Positions 41,245-52,743 of a DNA stretch of 64,000 bases are shown here, piece by piece. The DNA is from Lentzea albidocapillata (lineage in GTDB: Bacteria > Actinomycetota > Actinomycetes > Mycobacteriales > Pseudonocardiaceae), in the NCBI RefSeq assembly GCF_000719115.1, contig NZ_JOEA01000022.1, forward strand, positions 172,784 through 236,783, in the 5' to 3' direction. Made by a program: the position numbers and the translations under genes. The notes below the pieces were generated by a model. That model did not search any database and had not been told where the DNA came from. It worked only from the letters and a program-made list of their open reading frames with translations. How positions within the stretch are numbered: the first letter of the stretch is position 1; every line of letters begins with the position of its first letter.

Positions 41245-41478
41245 ATGAACACCATGACGCGGTTTCTGCGAACCGAGCAGACGATGGCGTTTCCGCACGG
41301 ACGGCTCATCGCCTCACACGACGGAGTGAACTTCGTCCTGGCTCCGGACGGCTGGGACCGGCTCGCCGGCGCACGCCCCAGACACGCCATGCTCGTCTCC
41401 CGTGAGGACGCGGAGGACTGGTGCGAACGAGAGGGCTGGGACCTGCACCTGCTCGACGAGGTGCCGGCTACCTCTTGA
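41245..41478 (+). CDS. Small hypothetical protein
   Basis: A 77-residue soluble protein from ATG 41245 (ATG 41254 possible). It reads TMAFPHGRLIASHDGVNFVLAPDGWDRL and ends ACDLHLLDEV-like (WDLHLLDEVPATS), with a compact alpha/beta look. I do not recognise the family. It is divergent from the ABC exporter and overlaps the end of the reverse membrane-protein gene by 11 bases. Confidence 0.6.
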   Translation: MNTMTRFLRTEQTMAFPHGRLIASHDGVNFVLAPDGWDRLAGARPRHAMLVSREDAEDWCEREGWDLHLLDEVPATS

Positions 41479-41896
41479 AGGTGAACAGGCTGACCAACCC
41501 GTAGGCGACGGCCGCGAGCAACGCCTCGGCGTGGTGCCGGTTGGTGAACCACCCGAGGATCGGTTCGTGCACCTTGAAGTAGAGCCCGACGCCCAGCACG
41601 ATCGGTCCGAGCAGGATGATCGGCCACACCGGCCGCACCCCGAAGACCCGCAGCACCGGCCCGGCCAGCACCAGCGACGACACGAGCGCGAGCGGCAGTC
41701 CGATCAGCACGAGCAGCAGGAACGTCGACATCGACGTGCTGTCGAGCCACGACTTCAGGAAGCCCGACTCGTACGCCCACGTCCACCCGAGCACCAGCCC
41801 GGCCCCGACGGCCATCGACAGGACGACCCGGAACAACAGCCGGCGTCCTGTCCTACCCGTCTTGCCCGCGGTGCTCTGCTCCGTCACACCGTCCAC
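41468..41896 (-). CDS. Membrane protein of unknown function (four segments)
   Basis: A 142-residue protein with a polar start (TEQSTAGKTGRTGRR) and four hydrophobic stretches (about 22-42, 60-82, 88-108, 122-138). The loop KVHEPILGWFTNRHHAEA is distinctive but unassigned. It is the last of three overlapping reverse genes for membrane proteins (42784 to 41468), which suggests one operon. Confidence 0.65.
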   Translation of the reverse strand: MDGVTEQSTAGKTGRTGRRLLFRVVLSMAVGAGLVLGWTWAYESGFLKSWLDSTSMSTFLLLVLIGLPLALVSSLVLAGPVLRVFGVRPVWPIILLGPIVLGVGLYFKVHEPILGWFTNRHHAEALLAAVAYGLVSLFTFKR

Positions 41897-42422
41897 CGTA
41901 ACCAGCGGTCACCACGGAAGCCAAGGCGTCCCCGCCTGCTCCTGCGACCGCGGTACGCCCTCCGGCACGTGCGGAACCAGGGGACCGGCCGACGCACAAC
42001 GCGGCGACCGCGTAGGCGACGCACCCCGTGACCACCACGACCGTCGTGATGAGGGGAGCGCGCTCCGCCTGGTACAGGTCGAAGTACTCGTGGATCACGT
42101 GCAAGGTCGCCAGGACCAGCACGACCCACAGCACGGGGGCGACCCCCACCACCCACCGGCCGCGTCGCTGCCGCAGGAACCGGAACCCGGCCACGACGAG
42201 CATCCCGGCCACCGCCACCCAGAACAGGAACTGAAGCGGGATCAGCAGCAGGACATGACGGCACAGGGAGCGGCTCGGCCCACCGTTGCAGTACCGGATC
42301 ATCAGGGTCATGGTGTACGGGAACCCGAAGCCGGCCACCGCTCCAGTGACAACCCCGACGACAGCGCGCGACAACATGCGCCCAGAGTTACTGGTCGAGC
42401 CGCCCGTCAGGCCGAACTTCAC
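41853..42422 (-). CDS. Membrane protein of unknown function
   Basis: A 189-residue protein with about four hydrophobic segments and a Gly/Ala-rich C-terminal tail after residue 150. The GTG start at 42422 overlaps the preceding stop (GTGA); ATG 42377 is an alternative. The last 44 bases overlap the next gene in another frame, so the tail may be little constrained. Not recognised as a family. Confidence 0.6.
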   Translation of the reverse strand: MKFGLTGGSTSNSGRMLSRAVVGVVTGAVAGFGFPYTMTLMIRYCNGGPSRSLCRHVLLLIPLQFLFWVAVAGMLVVAGFRFLRQRRGRWVVGVAPVLWVVLVLATLHVIHEYFDLYQAERAPLITTVVVVTGCVAYAVAALCVGRSPGSARAGGRTAVAGAGGDALASVVTAGYGGRCDGAEHRGQDG

Positions 42423-42784
42423 GAACCCTCCACAACACCTTCACCACGCGGAGCCGTGAGCACGGCGATCAACGCGTAGAGCGCGGCGAACACCGCGAAG
42501 GCGAGGAAAGTGACACCGAGCAGCAGGATCATGGCGACGACCGCCATGAGGGTCGCGGGCAGGGCCACCAGCCCGGCCCGCGACACGCTCAGCGAACGCA
42601 ACGCGAGCCACCCCAGCACCATCGCGACCACACCGAAGATCGGCACAGCGGTCACGAAGGCGCCGAGGCAGCCCCACTCTTCGAACGTGCAGACCGTGCC
42701 CGAGCTGATGAGCTCGAACATTCCCCACCAGGCCAGCCCGAGGAGTGCACCCACTCCGGCAGCCAGCGCGACACGACGTCCCAT
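42419..42784 (-). CDS. Small membrane protein (three to four segments)
   Basis: A 121-residue hydrophobic protein starting ATG 42784, with segments near 5-25, 40-62, 70-105. A CTFEEWGCLGAF loop with two cysteines could be extracellular. No family recognised. It begins 16 bases after the end of sepH and may be read from the sepH promoter. Confidence 0.62.
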   Translation of the reverse strand: MGRRVALAAGVGALLGLAWWGMFELISSGTVCTFEEWGCLGAFVTAVPIFGVVAMVLGWLALRSLSVSRAGLVALPATLMAVVAMILLLGVTFLAFAVFAALYALIAVLTAPRGEGVVEGS

Positions 42785-42800
42785 GGCGCGAGCGTCTCAC

Positions 42801-43733
42801 TCAGCGGTTCGACCGCACGCCCAGTAAAACGTCCTCCCACGAAGGGACGATGGGGTGGTTCTTCTTGCCCCGCTTCGGAGGAGCGTCCTTGCGGACCGGC
42901 TTCTCCGCGGCGGGCTCCTGCTCCTTCTCCACCGGCGGGGCAGGAGCGGGTTCCGGCTCGGGCAGCTTCTCCTGAACCGGCTTCTCGGCCACGGCCGGAG
43001 CCGGCACCGGAGCCGCCACGGGGGCAGGCGCCTGGGCCGGGACCGGCAGTGGCTCCTCGGCGACGGGGATCGGCGGGAGGACCGGAGTCGCCTCCAGGGC
43101 CTGCCGCGCGAGCTGCGTCACCGGGCGCACCGTGCGCAGCGTCCGGTTCGGGTTCGGGTCCATCAGGTCGACGGCGACGTCGTCGAGCGCCGTGACCGTG
43201 CCGCCCTGCGCACCGGGGTGGAACGCCCAGTGCGCGCGGTTGTCCGAGCGCCCGGTCTTCCAGTGCAGCTGCACGATCCAGCGACCGTCGTCGCCCTTCC
43301 ACGAGTCCCAGCTGGTGTCGGACAGGTCGTGTCCGCGCAGGCCGAACGAGTGCGCGACGACCTCGCCGAGCGTCTGCACGTCCGGGCCGTCCTCACGGAC
43401 CGGGTGCGCGCGCTGGGCCATGTCAGCCGTGCGCGAACGCTCCAGCAGAACGGGGTAGGCGAAGCGCTCGATGCGGTGCGTCGGCATGCCGGAGGCGGCC
43501 GCGACCTGATCGATCGACTCGCCGGAACGGATGCGGGCCTGGATCTCCCGGGGCCGCATCTGGGCCTCGCCGGACTCGATCTGCATCTGGCCGAGGCGAG
43601 CCAGATCACCGCGCAGCGCCGCCCGAAGACGCTCGTCAGCGGGGAGCGTGAAGCGCTCGCCGCGGTTTTCGGGGTCCTCGAGGATGACGGACTTGCCGTC
43701 CTCGTCGAGCCCGATGACTCGCAGCGCTCGCAT
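42801..43733 (-). CDS. sepH: Septation protein SepH (DUF3071)
   Basis: A 310-residue cell-division protein that binds FtsZ and stimulates Z-ring assembly in Streptomyces and mycobacteria. The N-terminal DUF3071 domain is clear: MRALRVIGLDEDGKSVILEDPENRGERFTLPADERLRAA, the HTH-like IQARIRSGESIDQVAAASGMPTHRIERFAYPVLLERSR, and SWDSWKGDDGRWIVQLHWKTG. The C-terminal half is a Pro/Ala/Glu-rich linker ending in a conserved basic tip (HPIVPSWEDVLLGVRSNR). It lies in the same genomic block as serC and the MarR and TrmH genes, as in mycobacteria (Rv0883c). Confidence 0.93.
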   Translation of the reverse strand: MRALRVIGLDEDGKSVILEDPENRGERFTLPADERLRAALRGDLARLGQMQIESGEAQMRPREIQARIRSGESIDQVAAASGMPTHRIERFAYPVLLERSRTADMAQRAHPVREDGPDVQTLGEVVAHSFGLRGHDLSDTSWDSWKGDDGRWIVQLHWKTGRSDNRAHWAFHPGAQGGTVTALDDVAVDLMDPNPNRTLRTVRPVTQLARQALEATPVLPPIPVAEEPLPVPAQAPAPVAAPVPAPAVAEKPVQEKLPEPEPAPAPPVEKEQEPAAEKPVRKDAPPKRGKKNHPIVPSWEDVLLGVRSNR

Positions 43734-43834
43734 CGTGGCCTCCCTGAATTCGCACCTCGCCAGCAGACAACGTTAGGACAACGAGCCGCCGTTGAGTGGG
43801 AGACTCGCCGATATCTATACGTGATCTTGCCAGT

Positions 43835-44980
43835 TCACGAGGGTTGCCGCACTCCCGTTTCCGGAAGGTTCACCTGGACCACAAGGCCTCCTCCTCCGTT
43901 CGGACGAGCCTTCGCCGCGCCCTGGTGCGCCCTCGCCACGGACTGCACGATCGACAGTCCGAGGCCGGATCCGGCGGTCCCGGTGCGGTCCCGGAGCCGG
44001 CGGAACGGCTCGAACAATCCGGGTACTGCCTGGGCAGGCACGGTGGGACCGGTGTTGGCGACGACCAGTTCCCGATCAAGCTCCACCGAGACGGAACCGC
44101 CCGGCTTGTTGTAGAGCACGGCGTTGCGCAACAGGTTGCCGACGAGCTGGGCAAGTAGGACCGGATCACCGTCGACCAGATACCTGCGCGTCCGAACCGC
44201 AAACGTGACCTTTTTCTCCGAAGCCAGAGCCGCGCAGGACTCGATTTCGTCGTCGATCACCTCGTCCAGCCACACCAGCTCACGCGTGGCGAGGCCGCGG
44301 TCACTGCGAGCGAGCACCAACAGCCCGTCGATGAGCTTCTCGCTTCGTTCGTTCGTGTCGAGCAGGTGCGTGCCGAGACGGCGCATGTCGTCGTTCGCGT
44401 CCGGGGCGGCCAACGCCACCTCGATCAACGTCCGCTGCACGGCCAACGGCGTGCGCAGCTCGTGCGAGGCGTTCGCGACGAAGCGCTTCTGGCTGTCGAA
44501 CGACGACGCGAGCCGGTCGAGCATGCCGTCGAAGGTGTCCGCGAGCTCCTTGAGCTCGTCCGGCGGCCCGTCCAGCTCGATGCGCTGGTCCAGTCGCTCG
44601 GCCTCCAGCCGGTGCGCGGTCGACGTGATCGAGTGCAACGGCGCCAGCACCCGTCCGGCCACCACCCAGCCGAGCCACACGGCTATCACCGCGGCCACCA
44701 GCAACGCGATGATCGACTGCCACAGGACCGTGTTCATCGTGTCCACTTTGACCTGATCGGCGGTGACTACCAGGGTGTCGGCGGGCAACTGCGCCGCTTC
44801 GAGCGTCACGGAGCCGCTGTAGGGGTCCAGCTGCGTGGCCGGAATCCCCCGCGCCACCGCTATCCCGGCGTCCACCGGCGCGAACGACGCGAGCAGCCAG
44901 TAGTTGAGCCCGATCAACGCGATGCCCGCGATCAGGAACACCCCGCCGTACCAGGCCGTCAGCCTGGTCCGGAGCGTCAT
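43835..44980 (-). CDS. Sensor histidine kinase (OmpR-partner type)
   Basis: A 381-residue membrane kinase from ATG 44980. Two membrane segments (about 8-30 and 85-108) bracket an extracytoplasmic loop of ~50 residues. A HAMP domain, an H-box (FVANASHELRTPLAVQRTLIE), an N-box (NLLRNAVLYNKPGG) and a G-box (GSGLGLSIVQSVA) follow. It autophosphorylates on the H-box His and passes phosphate to the response regulator, whose gene overlaps its start by four bases. The neighbouring efflux operon suggests an envelope or drug stress signal. Confidence 0.94.
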   Translation of the reverse strand: MTLRTRLTAWYGGVFLIAGIALIGLNYWLLASFAPVDAGIAVARGIPATQLDPYSGSVTLEAAQLPADTLVVTADQVKVDTMNTVLWQSIIALLVAAVIAVWLGWVVAGRVLAPLHSITSTAHRLEAERLDQRIELDGPPDELKELADTFDGMLDRLASSFDSQKRFVANASHELRTPLAVQRTLIEVALAAPDANDDMRRLGTHLLDTNERSEKLIDGLLVLARSDRGLATRELVWLDEVIDDEIESCAALASEKKVTFAVRTRRYLVDGDPVLLAQLVGNLLRNAVLYNKPGGSVSVELDRELVVANTGPTVPAQAVPGLFEPFRRLRDRTGTAGSGLGLSIVQSVARAHQGAAKARPNGGGGLVVQVNLPETGVRQPS

Positions 44981-45636
44981 GAGCCGAACCGGTAGCCGGC
45001 GCCGGGCACGGTCTGGATGACCTGAGGCGCGCCCAGCTTGCGGCGCAACGTCATCACCGCCACCCGCACGGCGTTGGTGAACGGGTCCGCGTGCTCGTCC
45101 CAGGCCTTCTCCAGCAGTTCCTCCGGACTCACCACGTTGCCCTCCGCCCGCATCAGCACCTCCAGCACGGCGAACTCCTTCGGCGAGAGCGGTAGGAACT
45201 TCCCTTCGCGCATCGCCTGGTGCCGTGGCAGGTCCAGCGTCACCCCCGCCCGTTCGAGCACCGGCGGCAGGGCGGGACGCGCCCGGCGGCCCAGCGCCTG
45301 CACGCGGGCCACGAGCTCGGCGAACGCGAACGGCTTGGTCAGGTAGTCGTCGGCGCCGATCCCGAGCCCGGCCACCCGATCGTCCACTTCGGCCGCCGCC
45401 GTCAGCATCAGCACCCGTGCCTCGCCACCGGTTGTGTGCACCGCCTTGCACACCTCGTCACCGTGCACGAAGGGCAGATCGCGGTCGAGCACCACGACGT
45501 CGTACGCGTGCACCCCCACCCGTTCCAACGCCGCTTCACCGTCGTAGCAGACGTCGACCGCCATCGAGAACCTGCGCAACCCCTCGGCGATCGTGTCCGC
45601 GAGCAGCTGTTCGTCCTCGACCACCAGCACACGCAT
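44977..45636 (-). CDS. OmpR-family response regulator
   Basis: A 219-residue DNA-binding regulator from ATG 45636. The receiver domain has acidic E-D (VVEDE, 6-10), the phospho-acceptor Asp51 in VVVLDRDLP and the conserved Lys in YLTKPF. The C-terminal winged helix reads LPLSPKEFAVLEVLMRAEGNVVSPEELLEKAWDEHADPFTNAVRVAVMTLRRKLG. It pairs with the downstream kinase and is divergent from the lipoprotein/MacAB-like operon at 45726, which it probably controls. Confidence 0.94.
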   Translation of the reverse strand: MRVLVVEDEQLLADTIAEGLRRFSMAVDVCYDGEAALERVGVHAYDVVVLDRDLPFVHGDEVCKAVHTTGGEARVLMLTAAAEVDDRVAGLGIGADDYLTKPFAFAELVARVQALGRRARPALPPVLERAGVTLDLPRHQAMREGKFLPLSPKEFAVLEVLMRAEGNVVSPEELLEKAWDEHADPFTNAVRVAVMTLRRKLGAPQVIQTVPGAGYRFGS

Positions 45637-45725
45637 GACACCTATCTTCCGCCCAACGGGCATAAGCGCCGGATAAGACCTTTCGCTTAACGCCGCCGAA
45701 TGCCGCCCTCCGTAGACCTGTCCCC

Positions 45726-46220
45726 ATGAAATCCACCATCGCAGTGTTGCTGGGCCTGCTCCTGGCGCTGACCGCCTGCGGGTCGAAAGAGCAGCCCGGC
45801 GGGGCCCAGAAGAACGAGAAGGGCGACATGGTCAAGTTCGCCCAGTGCATGCGGGACAACGGCGTCGACATGCCGGACCCGAAGCAGGACGACAACGGCG
45901 GCGTGATGATCGAGGCGATGCCCGGCGGCGAAGCCGGCTCTCCCGACATGGAGAAGATGAACTCCGCCCACGAGGCCTGCAAGGAGCATCTGCCCAACGG
46001 CGGCGAGATGAAGCCGCCGTCGCCGGAGGAGCAGGACAAGGCGCGCCAAGAGGCGAAGTGCATGCGCGACAGGGGTTACAACTGGCCGGACCCGAAGTTC
46101 GAGGGCGGCGGCATGACCGAGTCGATCGAGCTGCCGGACATGGAGGACGAGAAGGTCAAGCAGGACATGAAGGACTGCGGCATGGGTGAAGGCATGGTAG
46201 CGACGAGGCCCATCGGATGA
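45726..46220 (+). CDS. Cysteine-paired lipoprotein of an efflux operon
   Basis: A 164-residue lipoprotein with lipobox LTAC (Cys18). The mature part has two related modules: KFAQCMRDNGVDMPDPKQ and AKCMRDRGYNWPDPKF, each a CMRD..G...PDP motif, plus single cysteines (HEACKEHL, MKDCGMG). The repeat suggests two small disulphide-linked domains. I know such proteins only as neighbours of actinobacterial MacAB-like systems; function unknown. It is the first gene of a four-gene forward operon and overlaps the next by four bases. Confidence 0.82.
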   Translation: MKSTIAVLLGLLLALTACGSKEQPGGAQKNEKGDMVKFAQCMRDNGVDMPDPKQDDNGGVMIEAMPGGEAGSPDMEKMNSAHEACKEHLPNGGEMKPPSPEEQDKARQEAKCMRDRGYNWPDPKFEGGGMTESIELPDMEDEKVKQDMKDCGMGEGMVATRPIG

Positions 46221-47269
46221 AGCGCCAGGTGAACAGGAAGATCGTCGTCGCCGCACTCGTCGCCGCCGTGGTGCTCGGCACCGGCGGGGTCGTCGTCCTC
46301 ACGAGAATCGCCTCCAACCAGGCCAACGCCGCACCGTTGCAGAACGACCCGTCCAAGACCGCGCCGGTCAAGAAGACGAACCTCGCGGACCAGCAGTCGG
46401 TGACCGGCCAGCTCGGCTTCGGCGCGGAACGAGCGCTGGCCAGCCGGAAAAGTGGCACCATCACCGGGCTGCCGAATCAGGGCGCTGTCATCGACCAGGG
46501 CAAACCGGTGTTCCACTCGGACGCCAAACCGGTGCCGCTGTTCTACGGCGCGATGCCCCTCTACCGCGATCTCGAAGCGGGCATGTCGAACGGACCCGAC
46601 GTCAAGGTGGTGGAGGAGAACCTCGCCGCTCTGGGGTTCAAGGACTTCGGCGCCCCCGACGAGAAGTTCACCTCGTACACGGCCTCCGCGCTGAAGAAGT
46701 GGCAGAAGGCCAACGGCCTGGAACAGAACGGAAAACTCGGCTCCGGTGACGTGATCGTCCAACCTGGAGCGATCCGCGTCGCGTCCTTGACCGCTCAGCT
46801 CGGCGCACCCGCCGGCGGCGACCTGATGAAGGTCACCGGCACCGAACGCGCGGTGACAGTCGAGTTGGAACAGTCCAAGCAGCGCCTCGCCAAGGTGGGC
46901 GAGAAGGTCGAGCTGTCGATCACCGGCGGCAAGCCCACCACCGGCACCATCACCGGCGTCACCCGCAACCCCGGCGACCCCAACCAGGGCCAGAAACCGA
47001 AGCTCGTCCTCACGATCTCCGTCGACGACCCCAAGGCCGCCGAGGGCGTCGAGACCGGCAGCGTCACCACGTTGTTCACGGTGTCGAAGAAGCAGAACGT
47101 GCTCGCGGTCCCGATCGGCGCGCTCCTCGCGTTGAACGAGGGCGGCTACGGCGTGGTCGGCGAGGACGGCAAGACCATCCCGGTCACCGTCGGCATCTTC
47201 GCCAAGGGCCAGGTCGAGGTGCAGGGCGAGGGCCTGCGCGAGGGCATGAAGGTGGTGACCACCGAGTGA
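46217..47269 (+). CDS. Efflux adaptor (MacA-like) with peptidoglycan-binding domain
   Basis: A 350-residue protein anchored by one N-terminal membrane helix (about 9-30). It has a split barrel/lipoyl-like part ([25 protein letters not shown]), a PG_binding_1 domain ([47 protein letters not shown], about 125-175) and a C-terminal beta-barrel ending in the adaptor-type LREGMKVVT. In actinobacteria such proteins join a MacB-type ABC transporter to the cell wall. It overlaps the ATPase gene by four bases. Confidence 0.88.
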   Translation: MKRQVNRKIVVAALVAAVVLGTGGVVVLTRIASNQANAAPLQNDPSKTAPVKKTNLADQQSVTGQLGFGAERALASRKSGTITGLPNQGAVIDQGKPVFHSDAKPVPLFYGAMPLYRDLEAGMSNGPDVKVVEENLAALGFKDFGAPDEKFTSYTASALKKWQKANGLEQNGKLGSGDVIVQPGAIRVASLTAQLGAPAGGDLMKVTGTERAVTVELEQSKQRLAKVGEKVELSITGGKPTTGTITGVTRNPGDPNQGQKPKLVLTISVDDPKAAEGVETGSVTTLFTVSKKQNVLAVPIGALLALNEGGYGVVGEDGKTIPVTVGIFAKGQVEVQGEGLREGMKVVTTE

Positions 47270-47916
47270 TCACCGTCGACCACGCGAGCCGGACGTATCC
47301 CGGTGGTGTGCAGGCGTTGCGCGACGTCTCCCTGACCGTCGGGGGCGGGGAGATGCTCGCGATCGTGGGACCGTCCGGCTCGGGGAAGTCGACCCTGCTG
47401 CACCTGATGGGCACGCTCGACAAGCCGACGACAGGGACCGTGGAGATCGACGGCAACGACATCTCCACCCTGTCCGACAACGCTTTGTCCGCGCTGCGAG
47501 CGCGCACGATCGGGTTCGTGTTCCAGCAGTTCTTCCTCACCGACGGACTGTCCGCGATCGAGAACGTGGCCGCGGGGCTCGTCTACGCCGGCGTGCCGCG
47601 TTCGAAGAGACGGTCCATGGCGATGTCCGCTTTGGACAGAGTCGGGCTGATCCACCGCGCGCTGCACAAGCCGCACGAGCTGTCCGGCGGTGAACGTCAG
47701 CGGGTCGCGATCGCGCGGGCCGTGGTGAACACACCGGGGATCCTGCTGGCCGACGAGCCGACCGGGAACCTGGACACGAAGAACGGTGCGGGCGTGCTGG
47801 AGTTGCTGGAAAGCCTCAACTCCGATGGCACGACGATCGTGATGATCACGCACGACCGGGACATCGCGGCCTGGGCGCCGCGCAAGGTCGAGGTCCGCGA
47901 CGGGGTGATCGTGTGA
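47266..47916 (+). CDS. ABC transporter ATPase, MacB/LolD-like
   Basis: A 216-residue ATPase: Walker [11 protein letters not shown]-loop FQQFFLT, signature [14 protein letters not shown], Walker [13 protein letters not shown] and H-loop MITHDRD. The DEPTGNLD box places it in the MacB/LolD/FtsE group. It would power the permease encoded by the next gene, which it overlaps by four bases (GTGA). Confidence 0.95.
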   Translation: MITVDHASRTYPGGVQALRDVSLTVGGGEMLAIVGPSGSGKSTLLHLMGTLDKPTTGTVEIDGNDISTLSDNALSALRARTIGFVFQQFFLTDGLSAIENVAAGLVYAGVPRSKRRSMAMSALDRVGLIHRALHKPHELSGGERQRVAIARAVVNTPGILLADEPTGNLDTKNGAGVLELLESLNSDGTTIVMITHDRDIAAWAPRKVEVRDGVIV

Positions 47917-49058
47917 TCGACCTCCTTCGCCTCGGGTTCTTCGGGATGCGGACCCGCCCGATCCGCGCGGTGTTGTCCGCCCTGGGCATCGCGATCGGCA
48001 TCGCCGCCGTGGTCGCGGTCGTCGGCATCCCGGCCTCCAGCGCCGCCGCGTTGAACGAGAAGATGTCCAAGCTGGGCACCAACCTCCTGACCGCCGCGCC
48101 CGGCCAGGACTTCTTCGGCCAGGACGCGAAGCTGCCCGAGACCGCGGTGCCGATGGCCAAGCGGATCGGCGCGGTGTCGGCGGCCAGTGCCACCGGCAAG
48201 CTCTCCGCGAGCGTCCGCAAGAACGACCTCGTGCCGTCGAGTGACACGCTCGGGCTGCAGGTGCAGGCGGCGGAGAAGGACCTGCTGAAGGTGCTGGGTG
48301 CCGAGGTGCGCGAGGGCAGGTGGCTCTCGCCGGGCGAGAAGTCGGTGGTGCTCGGGGGTACCGCGGCGTCACGTCTGGGCGTGGACAAGCCCGGTGTGCA
48401 GCTGTGGATCGACGGGCAGTGGTTCACCGTCGTCGGCATCCTCGGGCCGTTGCCGCTCTCCCCGGAGATCGACAGGTCCGCGCTGATCGGCTGGGACGCG
48501 GCCAAGGAGGCGTTCGGGTTCGAGGGCAACGCGAACACGGTCTACGTGCGCACGTCCCCGGACCAGGTCGACAACGTCCGCAACCTGCTCGGTCCGACGC
48601 TGAACCCGCAGAAGTCCAACGAGGTCAAGGTTTCCCGGCCGTCGGATGCGCTGGAAGCGCAGCAGCTGGCCGAGAGTTCCTACAACGCGCTGTTCCTGGG
48701 CCTGGGTGGAGTCGCGTTGTTGGTGGGTGGCGTCGGCGTGGCGAACACGATGGTGATCTCGGTACTGGAACGGCGCAGGGAGATCGGTCTGCGGCGGGCG
48801 CTCGGGGCGACCCGGCGGCAGATCCGGTGGCAGTTCCTGACCGAGTCGGTGCTGCTGTCGGGCCTCGGCGGACTGGTCGGCGTGATCGTGGGAATCGCGG
48901 TCACGGCCGGATATTCGATCAGTCAGCAATGGCCCGCGGCACTGCCGTGGCCGGCCCTGCTCGGGGGAGTGGGCTCGGCGATCCTCATCGGCGCCATCGC
49001 CGGCGTCTATCCCGCGGTGCGGGCGGCACGTCAGTCGCCCACGGAAGCACTTGCCTGA
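47913..49058 (+). CDS. ABC permease, MacB/FtsX-type
   Basis: A 381-residue permease with one membrane helix near residues 15-37, a large extracytoplasmic domain (about 45-260; [36 protein letters not shown]) and three C-terminal helices. The FtsX_MacB motif [31 protein letters not shown] is present. Together with the ATPase and adaptor it forms a mechanotransmission-type exporter. A 15-bp hairpin follows and ends the operon. Confidence 0.93.
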   Translation: MIDLLRLGFFGMRTRPIRAVLSALGIAIGIAAVVAVVGIPASSAAALNEKMSKLGTNLLTAAPGQDFFGQDAKLPETAVPMAKRIGAVSAASATGKLSASVRKNDLVPSSDTLGLQVQAAEKDLLKVLGAEVREGRWLSPGEKSVVLGGTAASRLGVDKPGVQLWIDGQWFTVVGILGPLPLSPEIDRSALIGWDAAKEAFGFEGNANTVYVRTSPDQVDNVRNLLGPTLNPQKSNEVKVSRPSDALEAQQLAESSYNALFLGLGGVALLVGGVGVANTMVISVLERRREIGLRRALGATRRQIRWQFLTESVLLSGLGGLVGVIVGIAVTAGYSISQQWPAALPWPALLGGVGSAILIGAIAGVYPAVRAARQSPTEALA

Positions 49059-49063
49059 AAAGC

Positions 49064-49101
49064 CCTGGGGTGCACCGAGAAACTCGTCGGTGCACCCCAG
49101 G
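49064..49101. terminator. 15-bp hairpin between the efflux operon and serC
   Basis: CCTGGGGTGCACCGA (49064-49078) pairs perfectly with TCGGTGCACCCCAGG (49087-49101) around an eight-base loop. It lies between converging genes and likely works for both strands. Confidence 0.9.
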
Positions 49102-49118
49102 CTGCTACCTCAAGAACT

Positions 49119-50381
<1,263 letters not shown>

Positions 50382-50464
50382 TCAACCGGTCAGTGGACAC
50401 GCGGTCGTGTTTCGGCCGTGTTTCCACTCCGCGATAGCGCGCTTTCGCGTGTTAGAACGGCGGA

Positions 50465-51064
50465 GTGCATCTGACGCCGCATGAACGGGACAAGCTCCTC
50501 GTGCACGTCGCTGCCGACGTGGCGCGGCGGAGGCTCGAACGCGGAGTGCTGCTCAACTACCCCGAGGCGGTCGCGTTGATCACCGACCACGTGCTGGAGG
50601 GTGCGCGGGACGGCCGCACGGTCAGCGAGCTCATGGAGAGCGGGCGGACCGTGCTCGCGCCGGAGCAGGTCATGCGGGGCGTGCCGGAGATGATCGACTC
50701 GGTGCAGGCGGAGGCGACGTTCCCGGACGGCACGAAGCTCGTCACCGTGCACCACCCGATCGCGCCCTCGGCCGGTCCGGCGCCGGGTGAGGTGGTCGTC
50801 GGCGCCGAGCCCGTCGAGCTCAACCCCGGCCGGCCGCGCGTGACGATGGTCGTCGTGAACGTCGCCGACCGGCCCGTTCAGGTCGGATCGCACTTCCACT
50901 TCGCCTCGGTCAACACGGGGCTGTCCTTCGACCGCGAGGCGGCGTTCGGCTACCGGCTCGACATCCCGGCGGGGACGGCCGTGCGGTTCGAGCCCGGTGT
51001 CGAGCGCGAGGTCACGCTGGTTCCGCTGGCAGGCTTGAGGATCGTCCGGGGGTTGCAGCGATGA
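50465..51064 (+). CDS. ureAB: Fused urease gamma and beta subunit (UreA-UreB)
   Basis: A 199-residue fusion. Residues 1-100 are the gamma subunit ([38 protein letters not shown] ... [21 protein letters not shown]), and from about 105 the beta subunit follows ([18 protein letters not shown] ... [11 protein letters not shown] ... [19 protein letters not shown]). UreA and UreB are fused in some actinobacteria. The GTG start at 50465 is about 218 bases from serC. The stop overlaps ureC (ATGA). It assembles with UreC in the cytoplasm to hydrolyse urea to ammonia and carbamate. Confidence 0.93.
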   Translation: MHLTPHERDKLLVHVAADVARRRLERGVLLNYPEAVALITDHVLEGARDGRTVSELMESGRTVLAPEQVMRGVPEMIDSVQAEATFPDGTKLVTVHHPIAPSAGPAPGEVVVGAEPVELNPGRPRVTMVVVNVADRPVQVGSHFHFASVNTGLSFDREAAFGYRLDIPAGTAVRFEPGVEREVTLVPLAGLRIVRGLQR

Positions 51065-52743
51065 TCGACCGCGAGCGTTATGCCGAACTGCTCGGGCCGA
51101 CGGCCGGTGACCGGATCCGGCTCGCCGACACGGACCTGTTCATCGAGGTCACCGAGGACCGTTCGCGCGGTGCGGCGTCCGGCGACGAGGTGATCTTCGG
51201 CGGCGGCAAGGTGATCCGCGAGTCGATGGGCCAGGGCGTCGCGACCCGTGCCGAGGGTGCTCCCGACCTGGTCATCACCGGTGCGGTGGTCCTCGACCAC
51301 TGGGGTGTCGTCAAGGCCGACGTCGGCGTGCGGGACGGGCGGATCGTCGCGATCGGCAAGGCGGGCAACCCGGACACGATGGACGGCGTGCACCCAGCAC
51401 TGGTGATCGGGCCGTCGACGGAGATCCTGTCCGGCAACGGGAAGATCCTCACCGCGGGCGGCATCGACTGCCACGTGCACTTCATCTGCCCGCAGATCGT
51501 GGACGAGGCGCTGGCGTCCGGGCTGACGACGCTGATCGGCGGCGGCACCGGTCCGGCGGAGGGCACGAAGGCCACGACCGTCACGCCCGGAGCCTGGTAC
51601 CTCGACCGCATGCTGACGTCGATGGACCACATGCCGGTCAACATCCTGTTGCTGGGCAAGGGGAACACGGTCTCCGAGGAGGGCCTGCGCGAGCAGCTCG
51701 CCGGCGGCGCGGGCGGGTTCAAGCTGCACGAGGACTGGGGTACGACGCCTGCCGCGATCGACGCCTGCCTGCGCGTCGCTGACGAGTCCGGCGTCCAGGT
51801 CGCGATCCACACGGACACGTTGAACGAGGCCGGCTTCCTGGAGTCCACTGTGGACGCCATCGGTGGCCGGTCGATCAACGCCTACCACTCCGAGGGCGCC
51901 GGTGGCGGGCACGCGCCGGACATCATCCGCGTGGTCTCGCTGCCGAACGTGCTGCCGTCGTCGACGAACCCGACGCGCCCGCACACCGTCAACACGCTCG
52001 AAGAACACCTCGACATGCTGATGGTGTGCCACCACCTCAACCCGTCCGTGCCGGAGGACCTGGCGTTCGCCGAGTCGCGGATCAGGCCGACCACGATCGC
52101 GGCCGAGGACCTGCTGCACGACATGGGTGCGATCTCGATGATCTCGTCCGACTCGCAGGCGATGGGCCGCGTCGGCGAGGTGATCATCCGGACCTGGCAG
52201 ACCGCGCACGTCATGTCGTCGCGGCGTTCCATGGACTCGAACCTGCGGGCGCAGCGCTACGTCGCCAAGTACACGATCAACCCCGCTGTGGCGCACGGGA
52301 TCGCCGACGAGGTCGGGTCGGTCGAGGCCGGCAAGCTGGCCGACCTGGTGTTGTGGGAGCCCAAGTTCTTCGGCGTGCGGCCTTCGGTGGTGCTGAAGGG
52401 TGGGTTCATCGCGTGGGGCGCGATGGGTGACGCGAACGCCTCGATCCCGACGCCGCAGCCGGTGTGGGCACGGCCGATGTTCGGCGCGACGGCCGGTGCG
52501 GCCTCGTCGGTGTTCTTCGTCGCGCCGTCGGCGATCGAGGCCGGTGTCGGCGATCGGTACGCGCGGCGGGTGCTGCCGGTGGCCTCGACGCGATCGGTGA
52601 CCAAGGCGGACATGGTGCACAACGACGCGATGCCGGACGTCCGGGTCGATCCGGACAGCTTCGCCGTGCACGTCGACGGGGACCTGGTCGTGCCTTCGCC
52701 GGTCGCGGAACTGCCGATGGCCCAACGGTACTTCCTGTTCTGA
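51061..52743 (+). CDS. ureC: Urease alpha subunit UreC
   Basis: The 560-residue catalytic subunit. The bi-nickel site residues are all visible: GGIDCHVHF (two His), [10 protein letters not shown] (carbamylated Lys), a His in [24 protein letters not shown], and [13 protein letters not shown] (Asp). The flap Cys/His motif MVCHHLNPS is intact, so the enzyme should be active. The protein ends [10 protein letters not shown], as usual. It overlaps ureF (TGATG). Activation needs UreF, UreG and UreD, all encoded downstream. Confidence 0.98.
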   Translation: MIDRERYAELLGPTAGDRIRLADTDLFIEVTEDRSRGAASGDEVIFGGGKVIRESMGQGVATRAEGAPDLVITGAVVLDHWGVVKADVGVRDGRIVAIGKAGNPDTMDGVHPALVIGPSTEILSGNGKILTAGGIDCHVHFICPQIVDEALASGLTTLIGGGTGPAEGTKATTVTPGAWYLDRMLTSMDHMPVNILLLGKGNTVSEEGLREQLAGGAGGFKLHEDWGTTPAAIDACLRVADESGVQVAIHTDTLNEAGFLESTVDAIGGRSINAYHSEGAGGGHAPDIIRVVSLPNVLPSSTNPTRPHTVNTLEEHLDMLMVCHHLNPSVPEDLAFAESRIRPTTIAAEDLLHDMGAISMISSDSQAMGRVGEVIIRTWQTAHVMSSRRSMDSNLRAQRYVAKYTINPAVAHGIADEVGSVEAGKLADLVLWEPKFFGVRPSVVLKGGFIAWGAMGDANASIPTPQPVWARPMFGATAGAASSVFFVAPSAIEAGVGDRYARRVLPVASTRSVTKADMVHNDAMPDVRVDPDSFAVHVDGDLVVPSPVAELPMAQRYFLF

